Positions 1-5,371 of a DNA stretch of 5,371 nucleotides are shown piece after piece; position 1 is the stretch's first letter; each line of letters starts with the position of its first letter. The stretch spans positions 1 to 5,371 of the forward strand of contig SKVA01000432.1 of the NCBI GenBank assembly GCA_007129695.1, in the 5' to 3' direction. The notes beneath the pieces are model-generated. The model worked only from the letters and a program-made list of their open reading frames with translations. It was not told where the DNA came from and searched no databases. Source of the stretch: Spirochaetaceae bacterium. Its GTDB lineage: Bacteria; Spirochaetota; Spirochaetia; DSM-27196; SLST01. The position numbers were made by a program, and so were the translations under genes.

Positions 1-35
1 CCGATCTGCGAGTAGAGAAAGCCGTGTACGTCCAT
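1..35 (-). CDS. 5' end of an unrecognised divergent gene (partial)
   Basis: Reading the minus strand from an ATG at 35-33 gives M-D-V-H-G-F-L-Y-S-Q-I and then runs off the left edge without a stop. The support is a GGAGG motif four bases upstream of the ATG and a sensible divergent position relative to the FAD gene at 144. Only 11 full codons are visible, so no family can be named. It could belong to the same pathway because it diverges from the hydroxylase gene, but that is speculation. The alternative is that this is chance and the segment is intergenic. Confidence 0.45.
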   Translation of the reverse strand, partial: MDVHGFLYSQI

Positions 36-39
36 AGAG

Positions 40-44
40 CCTCC
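40..44 (-). promoter_or_regulatory. Ribosome binding site GGAGG for the left-edge minus-strand gene
   Basis: The plus strand reads CCTCC, which is GGAGG on the minus strand, followed by four bases (CTCT) and an ATG. This is the strongest Shine-Dalgarno match in the window by core sequence, and it is the main reason to believe in a gene leaving the left edge. The spacer is slightly short. Confidence 0.45.
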
Positions 45-51
45 GAGGGTG

Positions 52-62
52 TGGCTTAGCCA
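52..62. promoter_or_regulatory. Short palindrome in the divergent gap, possible operator
   Basis: The motif TGGCT-T-AGCCA is a perfect 5+5 inverted repeat around one base. It lies in the 108-base gap (36-143) between the left-edge minus-strand gene and the FAD monooxygenase gene, where divergent promoters must sit. No convincing -10/-35 pair was found in this gap. A repeat with such short arms can easily arise by chance, so this is only a candidate regulator site. Confidence 0.18.
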
Positions 63-143
63 ATATGAGCCTATCGTGTTCGGGCCGGAGGATCAACGGG
101 TCGTGGCTGGTGCCGAATTTGTTTATCTTCACGTCGAGCGACG

Positions 144-1418
144 ATGGACACTATTGCGACCGATCGATTGCGAGCGACACGGGCTGCGACGCGAACGGAT
201 CCGGTGCGCGCGGACGGCGCCGAGGCTATTATCGTCGGGGCGGGACCGGTCGGTATGATTGCCGCGCTTCTGCTCGGGAGGCGGGGAGTCAAGACGCTCG
301 TTCTGGAGCGGAGGGCCCTATCGGCGTCGCACCCCGCCTCTCCGGAGCAGGACCCGCGCGTGACTCCCGACGGCTGGGAGTCGACCTCACGCGCGATCGG
401 TATCATGCCGCCGTCGCTCGACCTCCTGAGCACAATCGGTCTCTCCGACGCGTTCGTCGACGCCGGTGTCTGCGTAACGGCGGCGTCCGTCCATGATACG
501 CGGCGCGAGCTCGGACGCCTGAGCTTCGATCGCGTCCACCCGCGCTTTCCGTTTGTGCTGTCGGTTCCGCAGTACCAGACCGAGGCGATCCTGCTGTCGG
601 CGCTCCGCCGCCAGCCCGGTGTCGAGATCCGGTCGGGCTTCGACGTCCGCGCGCTCCGGCACGACGCGGACGGAGTGATCGTGGAGTCTTCCCTCGGCGA
701 CTGCGTTCGTGCGCCGATCGTGATCGCGTGCGACGGATCACGGAGCACGCTCGCACGCCTGGCGAGGGTACGACGCACGCGTACCGAGTACCCGGACCGC
801 TTCTTCATGGCCGACCTTCGCGACCGTACCGGCCTTGGGTCCGACGCGCACCTCTGGTTCACGTCGACCGGGGCGGTCGAGTCGTTTCCGTTGCCCGGGG
901 CGCTGCGGCGCTGGATCGTCGGGCTGCCGCACGGAGCCGCGCTACCGCGGCCGGACGATTGGATAGATCTGGAGGGAATCGTCGAGCGCAGGACCGGGTT
1001 GCGGATCGATCCGGCCGACCGGGTCTGGCAGAGCGCGTTCGCGCCCGAGCGCAGCGAGCTCGTTCGTTTTCACGAAGGACGGATCGTGTTCGCAGGCGAC
1101 GCCGCGCGCACGATGAGTCCGATCGGCGGGCAGGGGATGAACACCGGGTTCGGCGACGCGGGGATGCTCGCGCCGATCGTCGACGCGCTGCTCCGCGATC
1201 CGACGCATACGCCCGCGGCGGCGTGGCGGGCATACTCGATCGCGCGCGGACGTGCCGGTCGCGCGGCGGCCAGGCGCGCCGCCGCGGGAATGCGCGTCGG
1301 CACGATGACGGGCCCGATCCGTTCGGCGGTCCGAAGCAGCGCGATCGCAGCCGTCATGCGCATCGCCGCGCCGCAGCTCGCGCGCCACTTTTCGATGATC
1401 ACGATCCCGACGCGCTGA
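144..1418 (+). CDS. Class A FAD-dependent monooxygenase (aromatic hydroxylase type)
   Basis: This 424-residue flavoprotein is of the PheA/TfdB/UbiH-like FAD_binding_3 type. Such enzymes use NAD(P)H and O2 to hydroxylate phenolic rings. The motifs appear in the expected order: the dinucleotide fold VGAGPVGM at residues 31-38 with the acidic residue E55 ending strand 2 (LVLER), R83 in SRAIGI, the DG motif at 197-198 in VIACDGSRST, and the GD motif at 318-319 followed by PIGGQGMN (326-333), which contacts FAD. No membrane anchor is obvious, and it is probably cytosolic or loosely membrane associated. The ATG at 144 has no clear Shine-Dalgarno and puts about 30 residues before the Rossmann motif. 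A GTG at 204 would give a more usual N-terminus. An in-frame stop at 66-68 rules out a longer protein. The gene converges on the UbiE-type methyltransferase. Its neighbours suggest that its substrate is a type III PKS phenolic lipid (SrsC-like role), which is inference. The family is secure; the substrate is not. Confidence 0.9.
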   Translation: MDTIATDRLRATRAATRTDPVRADGAEAIIVGAGPVGMIAALLLGRRGVKTLVLERRALSASHPASPEQDPRVTPDGWESTSRAIGIMPPSLDLLSTIGLSDAFVDAGVCVTAASVHDTRRELGRLSFDRVHPRFPFVLSVPQYQTEAILLSALRRQPGVEIRSGFDVRALRHDADGVIVESSLGDCVRAPIVIACDGSRSTLARLARVRRTRTEYPDRFFMADLRDRTGLGSDAHLWFTSTGAVESFPLPGALRRWIVGLPHGAALPRPDDWIDLEGIVERRTGLRIDPADRVWQSAFAPERSELVRFHEGRIVFAGDAARTMSPIGGQGMNTGFGDAGMLAPIVDALLRDPTHTPAAAWRAYSIARGRAGRAAARRAAAGMRVGTMTGPIRSAVRSSAIAAVMRIAAPQLARHFSMITIPTR

Positions 1419-1431
1419 GCGTCCGCAGCGC
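1412..1431. terminator. Possible bidirectional hairpin between convergent genes
   Basis: GCGCTG (1412-1417) pairs perfectly with CAGCGC (1426-1431) across an 8-base loop. The hairpin spans the TGA of the FAD gene and touches the TAG of the UbiE-type gene, filling the 12-base gap between them. No T-run follows on either strand, so it is not a canonical intrinsic terminator. A competing stem, GACGC/GCGTC (1409-1423), is also possible. Six-base GC stems are common in DNA of this composition. Confidence 0.3.
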
Positions 1432-2264
1432 TATCGCGGCTTGTCGACGATCGTGATCCGGACGAACCCGCCCATCAGGTCGCGCGACCGATGGTCCGCG
1501 AACCCGATCCGACGAAGGAGCGCGACGAACTCGGTTGAGTCGGGGAAGCGCGACAGGCTGCGCGCGATGTACGCGTAGATCTCCGGATTGCCGTGCAGCA
1601 CTACTCCCCACAGCTGTCCCCAGACGCGAAGCAGCCGCAGTTGGAGCGCACGCCGAAGCCGGGATGTCGGCAGAGAGAACTCCAGAAAGGCCGCGATGCC
1701 ACCGGGGCGCAGCACGCGGAACACTTCGCAGAGCGTCGCCTCCAGATCGGACGCGTTGCGTAGCGCGTAGCTGCCGGTCACGACGTCGACCGTCGCGTCG
1801 GATGCGGGTAGCGTCGCCATGTCACCGATTGCGAACGATGCATTCGCTATCTTCTCCCGCGCCTGCGCGAGCCGGGCGCGACGCACCATATCGATGCTGA
1901 CGTCGACGCCGGTGACGCTTCCGTCGGGAGCCTGCCGCGCGAGCTCGAAGGTCACGTCGCCGGTTCCGCACGCAAGGTCTATAGAGACCGGCGCAGGCTG
2001 CAGGCCTCGCGCGGCCGACAGCCTGCGCGCCGCGCGGCCCGAACGGTAGTGCCGCTCGAGCGCGGTCGCGACCAGCACGCGCTTCCAGCGTGGGTCGCGG
2101 CCGAACGACAGGAACCGGGTGGCCAGGCGATACCGCGGCGCGACCTGCTCGAAGAGCTCCTCATTGTACGTGCGCTTTCGATCGGGGGACGCGAGCTCCG
2201 AGCGTCCGATCGCGCGCAGCCGTCGCGAGGAGCTCTCACGCGGAGCAGAGTTGCTCGATGTCAT
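1431..2264 (-). CDS. UbiE/MenG-type quinone-ring C-methyltransferase, diverged
   Basis: This 277-residue class I SAM methyltransferase belongs to the UbiE/MenG/COQ5 family, whose known members C-methylate the ring of demethylmenaquinol or the ubiquinone precursor. Visible motifs: the N-terminal family helix around residues 38-60 (EQVAPRY...LSFGRDPRW), the SAM-binding motif I DLACGTGD (96-103), D121 in GVDVS, GDMATLP (147-153), ALRNASD (167-173, usually GLRN-V/x-D), RVLRPGG...LEFS (183-197), and YIARSLSRFPD...IGF at the C-terminus. The usual YDxMN of the first family signature is YRLAT here (45-49), and there is an extra stretch of roughly 20 residues before motif I. The ATG at 2264 was chosen; an ATG at 2282 is also possible and adds six residues. 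Neither has a good Shine-Dalgarno. The gene is head to head with the type III PKS, which suggests it acts on the polyketide-derived quinol. A housekeeping role in menaquinone or ubiquinone synthesis is the alternative, so no symbol is given. Confidence 0.88.
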   Translation of the reverse strand: MTSSNSAPRESSSRRLRAIGRSELASPDRKRTYNEELFEQVAPRYRLATRFLSFGRDPRWKRVLVATALERHYRSGRAARRLSAARGLQPAPVSIDLACGTGDVTFELARQAPDGSVTGVDVSIDMVRRARLAQAREKIANASFAIGDMATLPASDATVDVVTGSYALRNASDLEATLCEVFRVLRPGGIAAFLEFSLPTSRLRRALQLRLLRVWGQLWGVVLHGNPEIYAYIARSLSRFPDSTEFVALLRRIGFADHRSRDLMGGFVRITIVDKPR

Positions 2265-2299
2265 CTCAGGCGATATCTTCATCTTACCAAATATGTCAA
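2251..2299. promoter_or_regulatory. Overlapping divergent promoter region (PKS versus UbiE-type gene)
   Basis: The DNA around 2276-2312 is clearly richer in A/T than its surroundings and contains the start codons of both divergent genes. On the plus strand, TTGCTC (2251-2256), a 17-base spacer and TATCTT (2274-2279) form a weak sigma70-like pair that would start RNA about seven bases before the PKS ATG. On the minus strand, a perfect TTGACA (2299-2294) is followed after 18 bases by TATCGC (2275-2270), which would start RNA almost at the ATG at 2264. Both -10 boxes are poor matches. Together with the lack of Shine-Dalgarno motifs, this suggests very short or absent leaders. It is inference from sequence only. 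Confidence 0.35.
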
Positions 2300-2314
2300 C
2301 AAAGCACGATATCT
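2271..2314. repeat. Two CGATATCT copies flanking the PKS start codon
   Basis: The 8-base word CGATATCT occurs at 2271-2278 and again at 2307-2314, 36 bases apart. The copies lie almost symmetrically around the PKS ATG (2293-2295). The core GATATC is self-complementary, so each copy could be a half- or full site for a dimeric regulator. They overlap the candidate -10 elements of the divergent promoters on one side and the first PKS codons on the other. I saw no other copy of the 8-mer in the window, although the 6-base core recurs near 4448 and 4696 inside the TPR gene. Function as an operator is a guess. Confidence 0.35.
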
Positions 2315-3405
2315 GGCTACACGGCATCGGCACCGCGGTTCCCGAACGATCCTACTCGCAGGAGTTCGCGCTCGAGTTCATGTCGGGGCTGTCGACGTAC
2401 GGCGACTCCGAGCGGCGGTTCCTCAATCGCATCTACCGCAACACCGGGATCACGAAGCGGCACTCGGTGATCGAAGACTACGGGAAGCCGGTCGACCAGT
2501 ACGAGTTCTTCGCGCGCGACGCTACGCTGCAGCCCGAGCCGACGCTTCGCGCGCGCAACGATCTGTTCGTCCGGCACGCCGACTCGTTATCCGCGCGCGC
2601 GGTGGAGGTTCTGCGCCGCGACTGCCCGTTTGAACCGGCCGACGTGTCGCACCTGATCACGGTCAGCTGCACGGGTTTCTCGGCACCCGGGTTCGACTTC
2701 ACGCTCGTGCGCCGGTTCGGATTGCCGACGACGGTGCACCGCTTCCATCTCGGCTTCATGGGGTGCTTTGCCGGGTTCACCGCGATGAAGCTCGCGCGGA
2801 CGATCTGCGAGGCCGACCCCGACGCGGTGGTCCTGATCGCCGATGTCGAGCTGTGCACGCTCCACTTCCAGTTCAAGCCCGAGCAGGAGACGATGGTCGC
2901 GAACTCGTTGTTTGCCGACGGAGCGGCCGCGGCGCTCGTGTCGGCGCGTGTACCCGAGCGCGGCGGGTACCGCCTTGCGGGTTTCTTCTCGCGGATCATC
3001 ATGGACAGCGAGCAGGCGATGTCGTGGACGCTCGGCGACACGGCGTTCGACATGACGCTGTCGGCGTACGTTCCGCGACTGCTTCAGAGCGACATCGGGG
3101 AGATCGTGCGTCATGCGATCGACGCGGTCGGGTTCGCCGCCGACGGCGTTCGCCTCTGGGCGATCCATCCGGGTGGCCGCGCGATCCTCGACCGCATCGG
3201 CGAAGCACTCGGTCTGGATAGCGATGATCTGGCCGACTCGACGGCGACGCTCGCCGACTACGGAAACATGAGCTCCGCGACGATCTTCTACGTACTCGAC
3301 CGGATGCGACGCAGTTCGATCGGCGGACCGGTGTTCGCCGCTGCGTTCGGGCCCGGCCTTACCGTCGAGTCCGCGGCGCTCGAACTGGTCCGGCCGGGGG
3401 GCTGA
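2293..3405 (+). CDS. Type III polyketide synthase (chalcone/stilbene synthase family)
   Basis: This 370-residue homodimeric ketosynthase condenses an acyl-CoA starter with malonyl-CoA without an acyl carrier protein, and usually cyclises the chain to a resorcinol or pyrone. The catalytic triad is complete: C158 in GFMGCFAG, H292 in AIHPGG and N325 in YGNMSSA. Other family marks are GIGTAVPE at residues 11-18, ITKRHS (53-58), SCTGFSAPGFD (125-135), the FADGAAA segment (208-214) and the C-terminal GPGLTVES (353-360). Length is normal for the family. The ATG at 2293 puts GIGTAVPE in its usual place; the 58 in-frame codons upstream are antisense to the neighbouring methyltransferase and have no homology-like content. 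There is no Shine-Dalgarno before this ATG. The gene is followed after one base by a methyltransferase and is therefore probably cotranscribed and coupled with it. The LGFMGC context recalls bacterial enzymes that use fatty acyl starters, so an alkylresorcinol or alkylpyrone is the likely product, but chain length and ring type cannot be read from the sequence. Confidence 0.95.
   Translation: MSTKHDIWLHGIGTAVPERSYSQEFALEFMSGLSTYGDSERRFLNRIYRNTGITKRHSVIEDYGKPVDQYEFFARDATLQPEPTLRARNDLFVRHADSLSARAVEVLRRDCPFEPADVSHLITVSCTGFSAPGFDFTLVRRFGLPTTVHRFHLGFMGCFAGFTAMKLARTICEADPDAVVLIADVELCTLHFQFKPEQETMVANSLFADGAAAALVSARVPERGGYRLAGFFSRIIMDSEQAMSWTLGDTAFDMTLSAYVPRLLQSDIGEIVRHAIDAVGFAADGVRLWAIHPGGRAILDRIGEALGLDSDDLADSTATLADYGNMSSATIFYVLDRMRRSSIGGPVFAAAFGPGLTVESAALELVRPGG
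3396..3401 (+). promoter_or_regulatory. G-rich ribosome binding site deciding the GTG start at 3407
   Basis: A run of six G lies five bases before the GTG at 3407, inside the last codons of the polyketide synthase gene. It is an imperfect but well placed Shine-Dalgarno (GGGG for GGAG). It favours this GTG over the downstream ATG at 3509, which has no spaced motif. It also implies translational coupling to the synthase, whose TGA ends at 3405. Confidence 0.5.
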
Positions 3406-3406
3406 C

Positions 3407-4225
3407 GTGGACGAACGTGACCATGCCGCGAACCGCCGCGGCGCAACCCGCGACACCGCGCGCAGCGGCTTCTGGTACCCGCGGACCCGGCGGACGACAC
3501 CCGAGCGGATGGACGATCCGTCGTGCGACCCCGAGCTTGTCAAACGGACGTTTCGGCAGCTCGCGGTAGTCAACAGACTCCTGTCGCGCGTGCGCACGCT
3601 GTTGCTGCGGTTCGTGATTCGGGACGCGATCGAGCGCGGCGTGACCGAGATCACCGTGCTCGACGTCGGGGCCGGCGGCGGAGACGTCGCGCGGTGGCTC
3701 GTGGACGCGGGTGCCCGGCGCGGCCTGCGCGTACGTGTCACCTGTGTCGATCCCGACCCGCGCGCGGTGGCTCTTGCCGCCGAACGCCTTCGAGGCGTCG
3801 ACGGGTGCGAGGTGACTCTGGCTTCGGTCTTCGACGTGCGCGGTCGGTGGGACTACGTGATCAGCAATCACGTGCTGCACCACCTCTCCGACGATCAGAT
3901 CGTCGAAATGCTCGATCACTCGCTGTCGATCTGCAGCCGGAGGATCGTCTGGAACGATCTGTTGCGGTCGCGGTTGTCGGTGATCGGGTTCGCAGCGTTT
4001 TCGACCGTCATGATGCGCCGCAGTTACGGTCGCGAGGACGGGCTGCTGTCGATCCTCCGTGGCTTCAGGCCGTCGGAGCTCGAAGCACTGATCGACCGGA
4101 CCGAGTGGCACACTCACGCGTGCGTAGGGCGGCTTCCTCCCGGGCGCGTCTACATCGTCGGCGATACGCCGCGTCACGACCACCCGGCACCGAGCGTTCG
4201 CGCCAGTTCCAGGTCCATCCGCTGA
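3407..4225 (+). CDS. Class I SAM-dependent methyltransferase coupled to the type III PKS
   Basis: This 272-residue methyltransferase is of the kind often found directly after bacterial type III PKS genes. Motif I is VLDVGAGGGD (84-93), followed by the acidic D115 in CVDPDP and the motif-IV region DYVISNHVLHHL (149-160). The segment ERMDDPSCDPELVKRTFRQLAVVNRLL (about 33-59) and the C-terminal GLLSILRGFRPSELEAL (212-228) recall this PKS-linked subgroup. It is unrelated to the UbiE type beyond the Rossmann core. The likely role is O- or C-methylation of the polyketide phenol, as in SrsB or BpsB pairings; the BpsB and SrsB families themselves may be different proteins. The GTG start is supported by a G-rich motif. 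Homologs as I recall them begin nearer MDDP, so the ATG at 3509 (238 residues) is possible. The arginine-rich first 34 residues and the last 17 residues look poorly conserved. The 3' end overlaps the convergent TPR gene by 52 bases. Confidence 0.87.
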   Translation: MDERDHAANRRGATRDTARSGFWYPRTRRTTPERMDDPSCDPELVKRTFRQLAVVNRLLSRVRTLLLRFVIRDAIERGVTEITVLDVGAGGGDVARWLVDAGARRGLRVRVTCVDPDPRAVALAAERLRGVDGCEVTLASVFDVRGRWDYVISNHVLHHLSDDQIVEMLDHSLSICSRRIVWNDLLRSRLSVIGFAAFSTVMMRRSYGREDGLLSILRGFRPSELEALIDRTEWHTHACVGRLPPGRVYIVGDTPRHDHPAPSVRASSRSIR

Positions 4226-4980
4226 CGAGTCGTCGGCGACGACAGCGCCTGCAGGCGTTCGAGGTTGTCGCTGAGCACGCGACGCGCTTCGTCGCGGTCT
4301 CCGCGCGAGTTTCTTCGCCACAATGATGCGGCGAGTTGCGTGTAGAAATCGTAGTAGCGCACGTGGATGCGCCCGGCTTGGTACGCTTCCTCGTGCAACT
4401 CGATCGACAGTCGCGCGTGTCTGACCGCGCGGTCGCGGTCGCCGAAGGATATCGGCCAGCCCGGCAGTTCGCGGTAGAGCTGCCCGAGCATATAGTGCGC
4501 CTCGGCGTGTCCCGGATCGCGCTCGAGCGTCATCTCAGCGTAGTCACGAAGCGACTGTGCCATGAACAGCGAGTTGAGCACCCCCCGAATCTGCCCCTGC
4601 AGTCCGATCGCGGCGCCCTTCCAGAAGTACGGTTCGGCGATGTCGGGTGCCAGTTCGATCGCGTCGTCGGCGTGAGCGGCCGCCGCTTCCAGCCGCGATA
4701 TCGTGTCACTGTCGGTGAGGTCACCGCGCCACCGCCCCTGATCGGCGATCGTGAGTTCGGCGCGGGTCTTTCTCCACAAGAGTTGTGCGCGGTCGCTCGG
4801 GTCGGTCAGGCGGGCAAGCGTCTGGTCGATCACTCGGACGATCTGCTCGTGCCGATCCGCCTCGTGAAGCCGCTCGAGATCGTCGAGCAGCGCGGCGTCC
4901 AGACCCGGCGCCCGTGCCGCTACGAATCCGAGCACAGCAACCACTATGAGTCTTTGCCTGAGCGACCGATACCGCTCCAT
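4174..4980 (-). CDS. Exported TPR-like repeat protein of unknown role
   Basis: This 268-residue protein has a signal-peptide-like N-terminus: basic residues (RYRSLRQR), then a hydrophobic stretch LIVVAVLGFVA at 11-21, and a possible signal peptidase I site after GLDA (26-29). The mature part is helical with TPR-like pairs: a helix series near 31-62, then about 94-126 (AAAHADDAIELAPDIAEPYFWKG), 147-173 (AEMTLERDPGHAEAHYMLGQLYRELPG) and 182-200. It resembles predicted lipid- or envelope-associated TPR proteins with a SLF-MA-S-RDY segment between repeats (137-147), similar in layout to bacterial RMDN-like proteins. There is no lipobox cysteine. The ATG at 4980 has AGGAG 13 bases upstream. A TTG at 5016 would add 12 residues but would bury that motif. 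The gene follows the DUF4037-like gene by 52 bases and may be cotranscribed with it. No enzymatic motif is seen, and a link to the polyketide genes is not shown. Confidence 0.8.
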   Translation of the reverse strand: MERYRSLRQRLIVVAVLGFVAARAPGLDAALLDDLERLHEADRHEQIVRVIDQTLARLTDPSDRAQLLWRKTRAELTIADQGRWRGDLTDSDTISRLEAAAAHADDAIELAPDIAEPYFWKGAAIGLQGQIRGVLNSLFMAQSLRDYAEMTLERDPGHAEAHYMLGQLYRELPGWPISFGDRDRAVRHARLSIELHEEAYQAGRIHVRYYDFYTQLAASLWRRNSRGDRDEARRVLSDNLERLQALSSPTTRQRMDLELARTLGAGWS

Positions 4981-4993
4981 GCGATCGAAATTA

Positions 4994-4998
4994 CTCCT
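4994..4998 (-). promoter_or_regulatory. AGGAG ribosome binding site for the TPR-like gene
   Basis: The minus strand reads AGGAG, 13 bases before the ATG at 4980. The spacing is longer than ideal. It lies in the 52-base gap after the stop codon of the DUF4037-like gene. It supports the ATG at 4980, whose product begins with a clean signal peptide, over the TTG at 5016. Confidence 0.45.
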
Positions 4999-5032
4999 GT
5001 AACGGCGCGGCGGCAAACGGCCCGGTGGAGTC

Positions 5033-5371
5033 TCAGCCCCCGATCAGCCGGCGCAGATCGTCGCGGTACGCCGCATCCTCGAGGAGGTCGGTGTTGTCGC
5101 TGATCAGGTCGACTCCACCGATCGGCGACCGTCGCATGCGAGGCGTGAGCCAGTCGGCGTCGATCGTGTCGAGCGTCTCCTGCGCGAACCCGTCGATCGC
5201 GAGCACGGTGAACGGGCGCCCGAAGAAGCCGTGCGGTTCGGTCGGCATCGGTTTCGTTATCGACAGCGAGTTGTGGAGGAGTGCGAGCTCGGCGTACACA
5301 GCCGCGAGCGCTCCGTCGCGTTCCTTCCATCCGGTTGCCGCGGCCACCGCCGCCAGCAGCGGTCCGATTCG
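5033..5371 (-). CDS. C-terminal part of a DUF4037-like protein (partial)
   Basis: The minus-strand frame is open from the right edge to a TGA at 5035-5033, giving the last 112 residues. The end of the protein matches the layout I know from DUF4037 proteins, a family with a nucleotidyltransferase-like N-terminal domain (not visible here): an LALLHNSLSITKP segment (LHN-LGLTEP in typical members), then FFGRPFTVLAIDGFAQ (RPF-VI-AD-F), then SPIGGVDLISDNTDLLED (P-IG-VDQFVDSTD-L) and a short RRLIGG tail. The function of the family is not well established. The GTG at 5347 is probably internal, because the residues before it (RIGPLLAAV) continue in frame without a break to the edge. The gene sits upstream of the TPR-like gene on the same strand, and they probably share a transcript. 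Confidence 0.72.
   Translation of the reverse strand, partial: RIGPLLAAVAAATGWKERDGALAAVYAELALLHNSLSITKPMPTEPHGFFGRPFTVLAIDGFAQETLDTIDADWLTPRMRRSPIGGVDLISDNTDLLEDAAYRDDLRRLIGG

Noticed and set aside
71..862. Minus-strand 263-codon open frame opposite the FAD monooxygenase gene
   Set aside because: It is antisense to a gene with complete FAD motifs. Its translation is arginine/serine-rich low-complexity text, as expected for a shadow frame in high-GC DNA.
728..1456. Plus-strand 242-codon frame inside the FAD gene
   Set aside because: It is a +2 shadow of the monooxygenase reading frame, extremely arginine-rich, with no motif of its own.
2119..2292. 58-codon N-terminal extension of the type III PKS frame
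   Set aside because: It is antisense to the UbiE-type gene, and the family's N-terminal GIGTAVPE motif sits correctly when translation starts at the ATG at 2293.
2587..3741. Minus-strand 384-codon open frame across the PKS and methyltransferase genes
   Set aside because: It spans the junction of two well-supported genes on the other strand, shows no domain motif, and is R/A/P-rich as high-GC antisense frames are.
3359..4321. Minus-strand 320-codon open frame opposite the second methyltransferase
   Set aside because: It overlaps the full methyltransferase, which has clear SAM motifs, plus the end of the TPR gene. No recognisable domain.
4336..5103. Plus-strand 255-codon open frame opposite the TPR-like gene
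   Set aside because: The minus strand here has a signal peptide, TPR-like repeats and a Shine-Dalgarno motif, whereas the plus frame has no coherent motif and runs into the DUF4037-like gene.
5033..5347. The DUF4037-like segment as a complete 104-residue gene starting at GTG 5347
   Set aside because: The frame continues open to the window edge with plausible sequence, and the matched region corresponds to the C-terminus of a larger family, so it is a truncated gene and not a small one.

Overview
This is a high-GC bacterial window (very strong G/C bias at third codon positions) that is almost fully coding. It holds four genes that look like parts of one type III polyketide pathway, followed by two unrelated-looking genes on the minus strand. 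Nothing in the sequence fixes the phylum. The TPR protein and the DUF4037-like C-terminus resemble proteins I associate with spirochaetes and other high-GC bacteria, but that is only an impression. There are no rRNA, tRNA, CRISPR or insertion-sequence features.

Layout. Bases 1-35 (minus) appear to be the first 11 codons of an unrecognised gene that leaves the window, with a good GGAGG ribosome binding site. A 108-base divergent gap follows. Bases 144-1418 (plus) encode a class A FAD monooxygenase. It converges, with a 12-base gap, on a UbiE/MenG-type methyltransferase (1431-2264, minus). That gene stands head to head, only 28 bases away, with a type III polyketide synthase (2293-3405, plus). 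One base after the synthase stop, a second SAM methyltransferase of a different family starts at a GTG (3407-4225, plus). Its 3' end overlaps by 52 bases the 3' end of a secreted TPR-like protein (4174-4980, minus), which follows the C-terminal part of a DUF4037-like protein (5033 to the right edge, minus).

How they may work together. A type III PKS makes an alkylresorcinol or pyrone from a fatty acyl starter and malonyl-CoA. A flavin hydroxylase and methyltransferases could convert such a phenolic lipid into a methylated hydroquinone/quinone. This is the same logic as the Streptomyces griseus SrsA/SrsB/SrsC set and mycobacterial polyketide quinones. The addition here is a ring C-methyltransferase of the UbiE type, a family otherwise used for respiratory quinones. 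The product is inferred, not shown. The four genes are not in one operon: the strands alternate, with a compact shared control region between the UbiE-type gene and the synthase.
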